From an uncultured Collinsella sp. (GTDB lineage Bacteria; Actinomycetota; Coriobacteriia; Coriobacteriales; Coriobacteriaceae), in NCBI GenBank assembly GCA_902491915.1, contig CABUJL010000016.1, forward strand, positions 1 to 24,930: a DNA stretch of 24,930 nt, written 5' to 3'. Positions 15,707-23,335 of this stretch are shown one piece after another. Under the pieces are notes generated by a model. That model saw only the letters and a program-made list of their open reading frames with translations. It made no database searches and was not told the origin of the DNA. The position numbers were made by a program, and so were the translations under genes. Each line of letters opens with the position of its first letter. The first letter of the stretch is position 1.

Positions 15707-17401
15707 CTACTTGCGGTGAGCGCGGTAGAACTCGATGAGCGCCTGGGTCGAAGCGTCCTGCTCGGCCTTGGCGGCGTCGTCGTGGAAGGCCGGGGTAATC
15801 TGCTTGGCAAGCTGCTTGCCCAGCTCAACGCCCCACTGGTCGTAGGAGTCGATGCCCCAGACCGTGCCCTCGACAAACGTGATGTGCTCGTACAGGGCGA
15901 TGAGCTCGCCGAGTGCGAACGGGGTCAGCGTGTCGCCAAAGATCGAGGTCGTCGGACGGTTGCCCTCAAAGCAGCGGGCCGGGACGATCTGCTCGGGCGT
16001 GCCCTCGGCGCGCACCTCATCGGCCGTCTTGCCAAAGGCGAGCGCCTTGGTCTGGGCCAGGAAGTTGCCCAGGAACAGCTCGTGGACATCCTGGCCGCTG
16101 TCGGTTGCGGGGTTGGCAGTGTTGGCGAAAGCGATAAAGTCGGCCGGGACCACCACGGTGCCCTGGTGCAGCAGCTGGTAGAAGGCGTGCTGACCGTTGG
16201 TGCCGGGCTCGCCCCAGAAGATCTCACCGGTATCGGAGGTCACGGCGCTGCCGTCCCAGCGGACATGCTTGCCGTTCGACTCCATGGTGAGCTGCTGCAG
16301 GTAGGCCGGGAAACGGTGCAGGTACTGGCAGTACGGCAGCACGGCGTGGCTCTTGGAACCGAAGAAGTTGACGTACCAGACGTTGAGCAGGCCCATCAGC
16401 GCGACGGCATTATTCTCGAGCGGCGTGTTGCAGAAGTACTCGTCGATGGCGTGGAAGCCCTCGAGGAACTGCTGGAAGCGCTCGGGGCCGAGCACGACGA
16501 TCAGCGACAGGCCCACGGCGGAGTCGACGGAGTAGCGGCCGCCGACCCAGTTCCAGAAACCGAAGGCGTTGGCCGGGTCGATACCGAAAGCCTCGACCTT
16601 CTCGAGTGCGGTGGAAACGGCGACGAAGTGCTTTGCCACGGCCTCGGCGTTCTGCTCATCGGAGCCGTCGATGGCGCCCTGAGCCTTGAGCTGCTCGAGC
16701 ATCCAGGTCTTGACCTCGCGAGCGTTGGTGAGGGTCTCGAGCGTGGTGAAGGTCTTGGAGACGATGATCACGAGCGTGGTCTCGGGATCCAAGCCCTTGA
16801 GCTTCTCGGCCTGGTCGTTGGGGTCGATGTTGGAGATGTAGCGGCAGTCGATACCGGCGTCGGCATAGGGACGCAGAGCCTCGTAAGCCATGACCGGGCC
16901 CAGATCGGAGCCGCCGATGCCGATGGACACCAGGTGCTCGATCTTCTTGCCGGTAACGCCCTTCCACTCACCGGAGCGCACGCGCTCGGCGAAGGCATAC
17001 ATGCGATCGAGGACCTCGTGCACGTCGGCGACGACGTCCTGGCCGTCGACGATGAGCTGGCCCTTCTCGCTTGCCGGGCGGCGCAGCGCGGTGTGCAGGA
17101 CGGCGCGGTCCTCGGTGGTGTTGATGTGCTCGCCGGAGAACATGGCGTCGCGGCGCTCCTCGAGCTTCACCTCACGGGCAAGATCGCACAGCAGCTTGAC
17201 GGTCTCATCGGTCACCAGGTTCTTCGACAGATCGAAGTGCAGGTCACCGGCGTCAAAGCTCAGCTTGTTCACGCGCTCGGCATCGGCAGCGAACCAGGCC
17301 TTGAGGTCGATACCATCGGCCTCGAGCTTCTCCTGATGAGCCTCGAGCGCCTTCCAAGCGGCAGTCGACGTAGCATCGATAGGTGCGGCAACAGTTGCCA
17401 T
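15707..17401 (-). CDS. pgi: Glucose-6-phosphate isomerase
   Basis: A 564-residue cytoplasmic enzyme interconverting glucose 6-phosphate and fructose 6-phosphate in glycolysis. It has two SIS-type lobes. Characteristic segments are SIGIGGSDLGP (phosphate binding), SKTFTTLET, the PGI signature WVGGRYSVDSAVGL, the region FWGEPGTNGQHAFYQLLHQG with the catalytic Glu and His, and the second signature DQWGVELGKQLA with its Lys. Length and motifs match the long bacterial/eukaryotic type. The ATG at 17401 has GAGGAGG five bases upstream. It is monocistronic. It would process glucose 6-phosphate released by the FrlB-type deglycase encoded at 4587-5555. Confidence 0.97.
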   Translation of the reverse strand: MATVAAPIDATSTAAWKALEAHQEKLEADGIDLKAWFAADAERVNKLSFDAGDLHFDLSKNLVTDETVKLLCDLAREVKLEERRDAMFSGEHINTTEDRAVLHTALRRPASEKGQLIVDGQDVVADVHEVLDRMYAFAERVRSGEWKGVTGKKIEHLVSIGIGGSDLGPVMAYEALRPYADAGIDCRYISNIDPNDQAEKLKGLDPETTLVIIVSKTFTTLETLTNAREVKTWMLEQLKAQGAIDGSDEQNAEAVAKHFVAVSTALEKVEAFGIDPANAFGFWNWVGGRYSVDSAVGLSLIVVLGPERFQQFLEGFHAIDEYFCNTPLENNAVALMGLLNVWYVNFFGSKSHAVLPYCQYLHRFPAYLQQLTMESNGKHVRWDGSAVTSDTGEIFWGEPGTNGQHAFYQLLHQGTVVVPADFIAFANTANPATDSGQDVHELFLGNFLAQTKALAFGKTADEVRAEGTPEQIVPARCFEGNRPTTSIFGDTLTPFALGELIALYEHITFVEGTVWGIDSYDQWGVELGKQLAKQITPAFHDDAAKAEQDASTQALIEFYRAHRK

Positions 17402-17419
17402 AGAGTCCTCCTCAGCATA

Positions 17420-17488
17420 CGGGCGCACGCCTCCATGCGCCCGGACATTCAGATGCCACTATTCTAGCGCAGGTCAAGACTACAATCA
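17420..17488 (-). promoter_or_regulatory. Candidate pgi promoter and leader hairpin
   Basis: On the minus strand TAGAAT (17461-17466) is a good -10, with a weak -35 TGATTG (17483-17488) 16 bases upstream. The leader then forms an eight-pair hairpin, CGGGCGCA against TGCGCCCG (17420-17443), just before the ribosome site. It may modulate translation; nothing more specific can be said. Confidence 0.4.
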
Positions 17489-17526
17489 GTGAGCGTTGCC
17501 AATCGGCCCCCAAACGGCAACCGATC

Positions 17527-17591
17527 AAAAAGGGACAGGCTTATTTTGGCAGGTCAAACGCTTTACCTACCAAAAATAACCCATCCCTTTA
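17527..17591. repeat. Palindromic repeat element, copy A (degenerate)
   Basis: It shares AAAAAGGGACAGG, TTTTGGCAGGTCAAACG and TTACC-ACCAAAA with copy B at 19445-19528. The arms are only partly complementary here (AAAGGGA against TCCCTTT, plus flanking matches). It lies between pgi and a decayed dehydrogenase gene. It looks like an old copy of a dispersed hairpin element. Confidence 0.7.
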
Positions 17592-17600
17592 TGGCAGATA

Positions 17601-18628
17601 TTAGGCGAGCATCATGCTAAAGATACGCGCGACGGCATGCTCGTCGAGCGGAAGATAGCCTCCCACGGTGCCGGCGCGGCCGCCGGCATAGCATGTCTCG
17701 TGGGCAAGGGACGAAATGTCCTCGAGCTTGCCGCCCACCGCCTCGAGCGTCACCGGCATACCGAGCGAAGCGAAGAATGTGCGCTGGGCCTCCACGCCGG
17801 CGCGGGCGGCCACCATATCGTCCTCCTCGCCGACACCCCACACGCGACGTGCGAGCTGGGCCAAGCGCGGCACCGCGGCGACCTCAACATCCAGGTAGTA
17901 CGTGAGCACCGCCGGCATCACCACGGCAAGGCCCGCGCCGTGCGCCACACCGTAGCGCGACGACAGGGCATATTCGATATCATGGCTCGCGTCGCGACAC
18001 TGGGCGCCAACACGGTAAAACCGTGCGTGGCCTTAAGCGCCGACGATGCTCCAATTTCACAGGCAATGGCTACCGCCAGCTGCACATATGGCATATTGCC
18101 CTCCTACGCCGCGGCGCACACGCTGTCGAGCAACTCGCGCAAGGGAGAGCCAATGCCGTCCAAGAGCTCGGGCGCGATAATGGCAAAGACGGGCACTTCG
18201 CCCCTGCCCACAACGGCGGGCACCTTTCCCTCCGAGACAATGCAGCCATAGGGAACAAAACCGTCCTCGCCGGAATCGAGCACCGCCATACGACGGGCGA
18301 CCTCGCGCGCAAAGCCGGCCGTATCGGCATCCCCAATCGCCAGCACAAAATCGATGCTCTCGTCGACGGCCAAGGCAACGGCCTCATCGACCAGCTCGTC
18401 TCCCCCGTCACCCTCGACCGAGCCGCAGCGGAACAGCGTGCGCTCCAGCAATGCTCGATCAAGCGAACCAAGCGCCGCCGCAACGAGCTCGTCGCGCGTA
18501 TGCTTGTCGCCGCCCAGCACAACTAACGCCTTGGTGCCACCATAGTGGGCAACCAGGCGTCCGCACCAGCGCGCCACATCGCCGTCCGCGACAAGACGCG
18601 TCGGCATACCAAACCCATAGTTGACCAT
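17601..18628 (-). pseudogene. Decayed iron-containing alcohol dehydrogenase
   Basis: Two parts of one group III alcohol dehydrogenase (butanol dehydrogenase/YqhD-like) remain. The N-terminal part (18104-18628, 174 codons from the ATG at 18628) has MVNYGFGMPTR and the nucleotide-binding ALVVLGGDKHTRD, and ends at TAG. The C-terminal part (open from about 18032 to 17601) has SHDIEYALSSRYGVAHGAG, containing two of the iron-ligand histidines, and VMPAVLTYYLD. Around 80 residues in between are missing or frameshifted, including DIMAH-type iron ligands. A family member is about 390 residues, so neither half can be active. It sits downstream of the PAP2 gene on the same strand. Confidence 0.85.
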
Positions 18629-18761
18629 CTTCTCCACAACCCTTCCGTGCCTTGAGGTGAAGCAAATCGTTAGGGTCATGCTACGAAGAGAGCTTTTCCG
18701 TGCTGTTTCGCGCTCTTTAGGGCTGCGTTAAAACCGGTTTCATTCGAGTCCCCGCAGGTGG

Positions 18762-19385
18762 CTATAGACCCCAAAACCCCAGACCCCAACGTACAAACAG
18801 GACAAGCCAGGCAAACGCCAGGCAAAACCCACCCAAAACATCGGAGGCATAATGTACGCCCAGATATACTCGGCTTACGCCCACGGCAAGGATAAGGAAC
18901 ACAGGGCCCGCCTCGACGACGAGGCTCGGCAGAAACCCACACGTGCCACCCTGCATCGACCAAATTAAATACCCATAGAACGCCATGGCGGCCATCGAAT
19001 GGCCCGAGGGAAAACTCAGCCCCGGCGCCTCGACAAGCCGGAACCCCTCGGGGCGAGACCGGCGCACCAGCGCCTTGAGCAGCTGGTCGATGGCGCTGAC
19101 GACGCCGACATTAACGGCAGCCCAGACAACCTGAGGCCGACAGGGCGCCCAAAGAAATGCCGCGACGAGCACGCCGACGATAAAGGGTGCACTCGCAAGG
19201 TTCGAAACGGCCCTCATAACGACGGTCAGCGCCGGCGATCGAAGATGCTCAACAAACAGCGAGTAACCTAACTCGTCGATTCTCATGGCCTGGCCCTTGC
19301 GCACATTAATCAGCAGACAAGCAAAGGCCGCAAGGCACAGCACGGCCAGCACCAAAAGCGCTCGATCACCCATATCGACGGTCAT
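18762..19385 (-). CDS. PAP2-superfamily membrane phosphatase
   Basis: A 207-residue integral membrane phosphatase with about five or six hydrophobic spans, the first at residues 8-27. The three PAP2 motifs are complete: KALVRRSRP (Lys104, Arg111), FPSGHSM (126-131, with His129) and SRVYLGVHYASD (Arg172, His178, Asp182). Such enzymes dephosphorylate lipid phosphates such as undecaprenyl pyrophosphate, phosphatidic acid or phosphatidylglycerol phosphate at the outer face of the membrane. The ATG at 19385 has AAGGG six bases upstream. It stands alone, divergent from the polymerase gene. The specific lipid cannot be assigned. Confidence 0.9.
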   Translation of the reverse strand: MTVDMGDRALLVLAVLCLAAFACLLINVRKGQAMRIDELGYSLFVEHLRSPALTVVMRAVSNLASAPFIVGVLVAAFLWAPCRPQVVWAAVNVGVVSAIDQLLKALVRRSRPEGFRLVEAPGLSFPSGHSMAAMAFYGYLIWSMQGGTCGFLPSLVVEAGPVFLILAVGVSRVYLGVHYASDVLGGFCLAFAWLVLFVRWGLGFWGL

Positions 19386-19444
19386 CCATATCCCTTCAGC
19401 GTATCCAACACATCAAGGTTACCGGCCCACCGTAAGCGCCCCGT

Positions 19445-19528
19445 AAACCGACCAAAAAGGGACAGGTTTGTTTTGGCAGGTCAAACGATTTACCGACCAA
19501 AATAAACCTGTCCCTTTTTGGTCGGTTT
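19445..19528. repeat. Palindromic repeat element, copy B (near-perfect 32-bp arms)
   Basis: The arms 19445-19476 and 19497-19528 are complementary over 32 bases with a single mismatch (a G-U pair in RNA) around a 20-base loop. It shares its outer core and its loop sequence with copy A. It lies in the divergent gap between PAP2 and the polymerase, and its last base is the first base of the polymerase -35 box. That it belongs to a genome-wide family is inferred from two copies in 25 kb. Confidence 0.85.
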
Positions 19529-19571
19529 TGACGATGTCTGCGCAAGCGGGTATTATCGAACAAATATTCGA
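19528..19571 (+). promoter_or_regulatory. SOS promoter with LexA box for umuC-yolD
   Basis: A -35 TTGACG (19528-19533) and a -10 TATTAT (19551-19556) are exactly 17 bases apart. Overlapping the end of the -10 is TCGAACAAATATTCGA (19556-19571). It matches the Gram-positive/actinobacterial LexA box CGAAC-N4-GTTCG at nine of ten defined positions. LexA would cover the start site, so DNA damage should induce the operon. Confidence 0.75.
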
Positions 19572-19602
19572 TAGGAACATGTGTTTGATAAGGAGGACCC
19601 GG

Positions 19603-21108
19603 GTGGAGCACGGTCAGCGCACGTACATCTGCATCGACCTTAAGACGTTCTACGCCAGTGTCGAGTGTGTCGACCGCGGGCTCGATCCGCTTACCACCAA
19701 CCTGGTCGTCGCCGATGAATCGCGCGGCCGCACGACGATCTGTCTCGCCATCACGCAGGCGATGAAGGACCTCGGTATCCACAACCGCTGTCGTCTGTTC
19801 GAGATCCCTGACGGCATCGACTACATCAAAGCCATGCCGCGCATGCAGCACTACATGGAGGTATCGGCGCAAATCTACGGCATCTACCTGGAATACGTCA
19901 GCCCGCAGGATGTCCATGTCTATTCGATCGACGAGTGCTTTATCGATGTCACGCCCTACTTGGATCTCTACCACACCGATGCCAAAGGCTTTGCCTGCAT
20001 GCTGCGCGACGAGGTCGTACGCCGCACCGGCATTACCGCTACAGTCGGTATCGGACCCAACCTATTCCAAGCAAAAGTGGCGCTCGACATCACCGCCAAA
20101 CACGTGCCCAGCCGTATCGGGATACTTGACGACGAGACCTTTCGCAAGGAGATCTGGCCGCACCGCCCCATCACCGACATCTGGGGCATCGGTCCCGGCG
20201 TGGCGGCGCGTCTCGAAAAGTACGGCGCCTATGATCTCATGGGCGTCGCAGCGCTCGACGAAAACCTGCTCTACGACGAGTTTGGCGTGAATGCCGAGTA
20301 TCTGATCGACCATGCCTTTGGACGCGAGCCGACGACCATCGCCGACATCCAAGCCTATCGCCCCCAAGCGACTTCGACCACCACGGGACAGGTGCTCTCG
20401 AAGGGCTATGCCTACGAACAGGCCTATACGGTGTTACGTGAGATGGTCGACACCGCCGTGCTGGACCTGGTCGACAAGCATGTGGTCTGCGACAGCATTT
20501 CGCTCTTTGTGGGCTACGCAAGCGAGCGCGCCGACATTCGCCGGCTCGATGCCAGTGGCACGGCGCAATACATCGACGGCTGCGGGCACCTACGCTCAAG
20601 CACCTCGGGAATCGAGCCGGCCGCAAGCGATGGCCCCGAACTTGCACCCCGCGCGCCCAAGCCCGTCCAGCGCAATGACGAGCGCCGTCGCATGGTTCGC
20701 GAGGCACAGGCGATTGACGGCATCTTCGTGGGTGAGCACGGCGGCAAGCCACGTGGCGGTTATGCCGCGCTCTTTGCCCATTCCAACGCGTCGCGAAAGC
20801 TGCCCGAGCGAACCAATTCGTTTAAGAAGATCATGGGCTACTTTGATGACCTGTGGGCACAGACCGTCGATCCCAAACGACCCGTCAAACGTATTAACCT
20901 GGGCTTTGGAAACCTTATGCCCGAAGAGTTTGCCACCATCGATCTATTTAGCGATGTCGAGGCCGACGGGCGCGAGCGCGACCTTGCCCGCGCCGTTCTG
21001 GCCGTAAAGGGCAAATACGGCAAGAACGCCCTGGTCAAAGGATTGAGCTTTACAGCCGGCGCCACCGCACGCGAACGCAACGACCAGGTTGGAGGACATC
21101 GTGCCTAA
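19603..21108 (+). CDS. Y-family DNA polymerase (UmuC/DinB-like)
   Basis: A 501-residue translesion DNA polymerase. The palm acidic residues are visible: Asp12 in ICIDLKTFYASVE, and Asp110-Glu111 in YSIDECFIDV. The helix-hairpin-helix is in DIWGIGPGVAARLEKYGA, and the little finger ends near KRINLGFGNLMP. Relatives of the UmuC type in Firmicutes are about 420 residues; here the little finger carries a roughly 70-residue insertion (about 320-400). The GTG at 19603 is chosen for AAGGAGG six bases upstream; an ATG at 19579 lacks one. It overlaps yolD by eight bases, and its promoter carries a LexA box. Action is at the replication fork after damage. Confidence 0.92.
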   Translation: MEHGQRTYICIDLKTFYASVECVDRGLDPLTTNLVVADESRGRTTICLAITQAMKDLGIHNRCRLFEIPDGIDYIKAMPRMQHYMEVSAQIYGIYLEYVSPQDVHVYSIDECFIDVTPYLDLYHTDAKGFACMLRDEVVRRTGITATVGIGPNLFQAKVALDITAKHVPSRIGILDDETFRKEIWPHRPITDIWGIGPGVAARLEKYGAYDLMGVAALDENLLYDEFGVNAEYLIDHAFGREPTTIADIQAYRPQATSTTTGQVLSKGYAYEQAYTVLREMVDTAVLDLVDKHVVCDSISLFVGYASERADIRRLDASGTAQYIDGCGHLRSSTSGIEPAASDGPELAPRAPKPVQRNDERRRMVREAQAIDGIFVGEHGGKPRGGYAALFAHSNASRKLPERTNSFKKIMGYFDDLWAQTVDPKRPVKRINLGFGNLMPEEFATIDLFSDVEADGRERDLARAVLAVKGKYGKNALVKGLSFTAGATARERNDQVGGHRA

Positions 21109-21529
21109 ACCCAAACAACAACCCATGCGCCCGCCAACCGCCTTTGAGCGTCTGGCCGACCCCGAGGGCAGACGGCGATCAACCGACCCCAAACTTACCG
21201 CCAACGGTGCCGTCCGCGCCAACCGCGCCGCGCAGTTTATGCCATTCGCCGCGCTTACGGGATACTACGAGCTCGTGCGCAAGCAGGAGATTACCGTCGA
21301 GCCCAAATGTGAGCTGACAGAAGAAAAAGCCCTCGAGCTTTCGAGTAAGCTCGAGGGCCTCAGGCGTGGCGACCTGGTGCGCGTCACCTATTACGATACG
21401 TATGGCTATCGCGCCCGTACCGGCATTCTCGACGAGGTGCTTCCCGCGTTCAAACTGCTCAAACTCCGGGACATCGCTATCGACTTCGATGACATTCAAG
21501 ACGTAGAGCTGCGCGGTCGAGCCTCGTGA
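21101..21529 (+). CDS. YolD-like family protein
   Basis: A 142-residue YolD-like protein, the usual genetic partner of Gram-positive UmuC/UvrX polymerases and possibly an equivalent of UmuD. Family features are RAAQFMPFAALTGYYELV (about residues 44-61), a charged linker, and a C-terminal beta-rich part, RRGDLVRVTYYDTYGY. The GTG at 21101 has GGAGG five bases upstream and overlaps the polymerase stop, so the pair is co-translated and should share SOS control. Codons 77-86 contain a 12-bp perfect hairpin that works as a terminator signal on the opposite strand. Its biochemical role in the family is not established. Confidence 0.88.
   Translation: MPKPKQQPMRPPTAFERLADPEGRRRSTDPKLTANGAVRANRAAQFMPFAALTGYYELVRKQEITVEPKCELTEEKALELSSKLEGLRRGDLVRVTYYDTYGYRARTGILDEVLPAFKLLKLRDIAIDFDDIQDVELRGRAS
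21329..21358 (-). terminator. Intrinsic terminator for the HMA gene, embedded in yolD
   Basis: Perfect 12-base inverted repeat (GCCCTCGAGCTT and its complement) with a six-base loop. On the minus strand it is followed by TTTTTCTTC, a classical U tail. It lies about 190 bases past the stop of the convergent heavy-metal-associated gene, wholly inside yolD. No better terminator is present in the 22-base gap between the two genes. Confidence 0.6.
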
Positions 21530-21551
21530 CGAGCGCCGTCTAAGACGGAGC

Positions 21552-21935
21552 CTACAGCTTCATGACGTAATAGCCCGCATCCTTCACGGCAGTCTCGAGC
21601 GCCTCGCGATAAATCGGTTTTTTAGAGCGCACGCGAGCCGTATGGTCGGCATAGGTCACCGTAGCCCAAATGCCATCGAGCGTGTTAAGGGCGTTCGCAA
21701 CATTTTGTGCGCAGCCGTCACAGCTCATGCCGCCGATAAGCAAGTCGTCGCTATAGGGATAGTGGGACGCATCGGTATCCGCGACCTCGACCCTCTTGGC
21801 TTTCTTTCTGTTCGCTCCATCGCTGCAACAGCTTTTGCCGTGCGTCGATGCGGCAATACGGCGGAATCCAAAAAACAAGCCGACGGCAATTACGGCAAGC
21901 ACGATGATATTTGCGGGGTTAAGCAGATCGCCCAT
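21552..21935 (-). CDS. Membrane-anchored heavy-metal-associated (HMA) domain protein
   Basis: A 127-residue protein with one N-terminal membrane helix (about residues 8-25), a short linker with a Cys-Cys pair (36-37), and a C-terminal HMA ferredoxin-like fold (about 63-127). The metal-binding motif is GMSCDGCAQNV, with Cys72 and Cys75. The family binds Cu(I) or similar soft metals and passes them to P-type ATPases. The ATG at 21935 has AGAGAGG upstream. No copper ATPase or csoR gene is in the window. The palindrome upstream (21966-21982) resembles a CsoR operator, supporting a copper role. It might be a membrane-tethered copper chaperone or buffer. Confidence 0.85.
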   Translation of the reverse strand: MGDLLNPANIIVLAVIAVGLFFGFRRIAASTHGKSCCSDGANRKKAKRVEVADTDASHYPYSDDLLIGGMSCDGCAQNVANALNTLDGIWATVTYADHTARVRSKKPIYREALETAVKDAGYYVMKL

Positions 21936-21965
21936 ATATACCTCTCTCGTTTGAGCCTTATCAAG

Positions 21966-21982
21966 ATACCCCCATGGGGTGT
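21966..21982 (-). promoter_or_regulatory. CsoR-like GC-rich palindrome upstream of the HMA gene
   Basis: ATACCCCCATGGGGTGT is a near-perfect dyad resembling CsoR-family operators, which have ATACCCC/GGGGTAT half-sites. It lies about 30 bases before the HMA start codon. A weak TTGACT element with poorly spaced TAAGAT lies upstream on the minus strand, so the promoter itself is uncertain. Confidence 0.5.
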
Positions 21983-22045
21983 CCCCCATCTTACTCCAAA
22001 CTCATGTCGGTTCAGTCAAATAGTTTCCCATTTCTTACTTTTTAG

Positions 22046-22092
22046 TTGACCGTGGCTTACTTTCGTGTATAAGTTTTCCTAGGCTAACAAGT
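22046..22092 (+). promoter_or_regulatory. Promoter of DUF3793-flavodoxin with DtxR-like half-site
   Basis: TTGACC (22046-22051) and TATAAG (22068-22073) are 16 bases apart. Immediately downstream, 22074-22092 contains CCTAGGCTAAC. This matches one half and the centre of the DtxR/IdeR iron box (TTAGGTTAGGCTAACCTAA), though the outer bases do not match. An iron-responsive repressor bound there would block transcription. Confidence 0.5.
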
Positions 22093-22112
22093 GAGGACCC
22101 GAAAGGAGCACC

Positions 22113-22817
22113 GTGACTCGGACCATTGACATCCCAACGTTTCAAGCGGCAGTCGTGCGCAACAGCTCCCCCACGCTCGCGGGCATTAAACCCGCTTCGC
22201 TCTTTACCTATCCCGGCGTCTATGCCAGCCAAAACGGAAAGCCCGACAACCCGCATATCGAAGCGCGTCGTTCGTGTCTGCTTGCCGTCATAGCCCAATG
22301 CAACCGCGAGCTCAAACCGTTCGGCATCCATATGAGCGTCTTGGTCTGGCGTCCCTGCGGAGCACTCATCTACGTCTACCGCCCCGCAGACCTCATGCGC
22401 TACCTCTCTGACTCTCGAGCCGCGACCGCGCTTGCCGCCGAAGGCTACGATGTCCACGACCTGCCCGTATCTCTTGTACATCTTGCCGCGCGCATCACGC
22501 TGGCGAGCAGCAATGTCGCAGAAAGTGCATGCGCCAACGGACCGTGTGTACTCGCTCAGGGCGAGGCCTGCGATAACGGCTGCACCTGCGAGTTCCCTCA
22601 CGAAATTGGGTATTTTTTGGGCTACCCCTACGAAGACGTGCATCAGTTTATCGCCCAGCATGGCGAAAACTACAAGGTCTTTGGCGCCTGGAAGGTGTAC
22701 ACGGACGTTGAGCAGGCGCTCACGACCTTCGATTCCTATCGCGCATGCACGCAATACCTCACCTATATCTATCAGCAGGGCTACACCCTTGGACAACTTG
22801 TCCAAGTAGCCCGATAG
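22113..22817 (+). CDS. DUF3793 family protein
   Basis: A 234-residue DUF3793 protein. These proteins occur in anaerobic Firmicutes and Coriobacteriia, often beside flavodoxin or iron-transport genes; the function is unknown. Family landmarks are NSSPTLAGIKPASLFTY near the start, GALIYVYRPADLMRYL, FPHEIGYFLGYPYEDV and NYKVFGAWKVYTD. Before FPHEIG is a cysteine cluster, CANGPC followed by CDNGCTC, that could bind iron or an Fe-S centre. The GTG at 22113 follows GAAAGGAG. It lies 46 bases before the flavodoxin gene in a probable two-gene operon. Any role in iron sparing or flavodoxin maturation is inference. Confidence 0.88.
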   Translation: MTRTIDIPTFQAAVVRNSSPTLAGIKPASLFTYPGVYASQNGKPDNPHIEARRSCLLAVIAQCNRELKPFGIHMSVLVWRPCGALIYVYRPADLMRYLSDSRAATALAAEGYDVHDLPVSLVHLAARITLASSNVAESACANGPCVLAQGEACDNGCTCEFPHEIGYFLGYPYEDVHQFIAQHGENYKVFGAWKVYTDVEQALTTFDSYRACTQYLTYIYQQGYTLGQLVQVAR

Positions 22818-22863
22818 AACATGCAAGACGCGGCCGCGTGCCGCACAACCGAAAGGATCACAC

Positions 22864-23283
22864 ATGAGCAAGATCGCAGTCGTCTACTGGAGCGGTACAG
22901 GCAACACCGAGGCCATGGCAAACTTCGTTGCCGAGGGCGCAACCGGTGCCGGCGCCGAGGCAGAGGTCATCTCCTGCGCCGACTTCTCTGCCGACAAGGT
23001 CGCCGAATATGATGCCTTCGCCTTCGGCTGCCCCGCCATGGGTTCCGAGGAGCTTGAATACGATGAGTTCCAGCCCATGTGGGATGAGGTCAAGGAGACC
23101 CTCGGCGACAAGAAGGTCGTCCTCTTTGGCTCTTATTCGTGGGCCGAGGGCGAATGGATGGACAACTGGAAGGCGGACGCCGACGAGGCGGGCGTCAACG
23201 TCGTGGACTCCACCATCTGCTACGACGCGCCCGACGACGAGGGCGAGACCGCTTGCAAGGCCCTCGGAGCCGAGCTCGCGTAA
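22864..23283 (+). CDS. Short-chain flavodoxin
   Basis: A 139-residue flavodoxin, an FMN-binding one-electron carrier that can replace ferredoxin when iron is scarce. The phosphate-binding loop is YWSGTGNTEAMA (residues 8-19). Acidic loops near the flavin are FGCPAMGSEELEYDEF and GSYSWAEGEWMDNW, the latter with an aromatic that could stack on FMN. The protein is strongly acidic, as usual, and short-chain type. The ATG at 22864 has AAAGGA upstream. It is the second gene after DUF3793 and ends at a strong terminator. Electron donors and acceptors are not identifiable here. Confidence 0.93.
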   Translation: MSKIAVVYWSGTGNTEAMANFVAEGATGAGAEAEVISCADFSADKVAEYDAFAFGCPAMGSEELEYDEFQPMWDEVKETLGDKKVVLFGSYSWAEGEWMDNWKADADEAGVNVVDSTICYDAPDDEGETACKALGAELA

Positions 23284-23335
23284 CGAACCCAGGGCCTCCA
23301 AGAGAGCCTGCATCAAAGCGCATCCCCATCCCTAC

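Noticed and set aside
15716..17467. Very long plus-strand open frame (583 codons) opposite pgi
   Set aside because: It is antisense to a clear pgi gene, is low-complexity (Val/Gly/Leu/Glu-rich), has no family motif, and arises from GC-rich codon bias.
18715..18765. Possible tRNA (TTCGAGTCCCC-like T-loop on the plus strand)
   Set aside because: No matching T-stem, anticodon arm or acceptor stem can be built around it.
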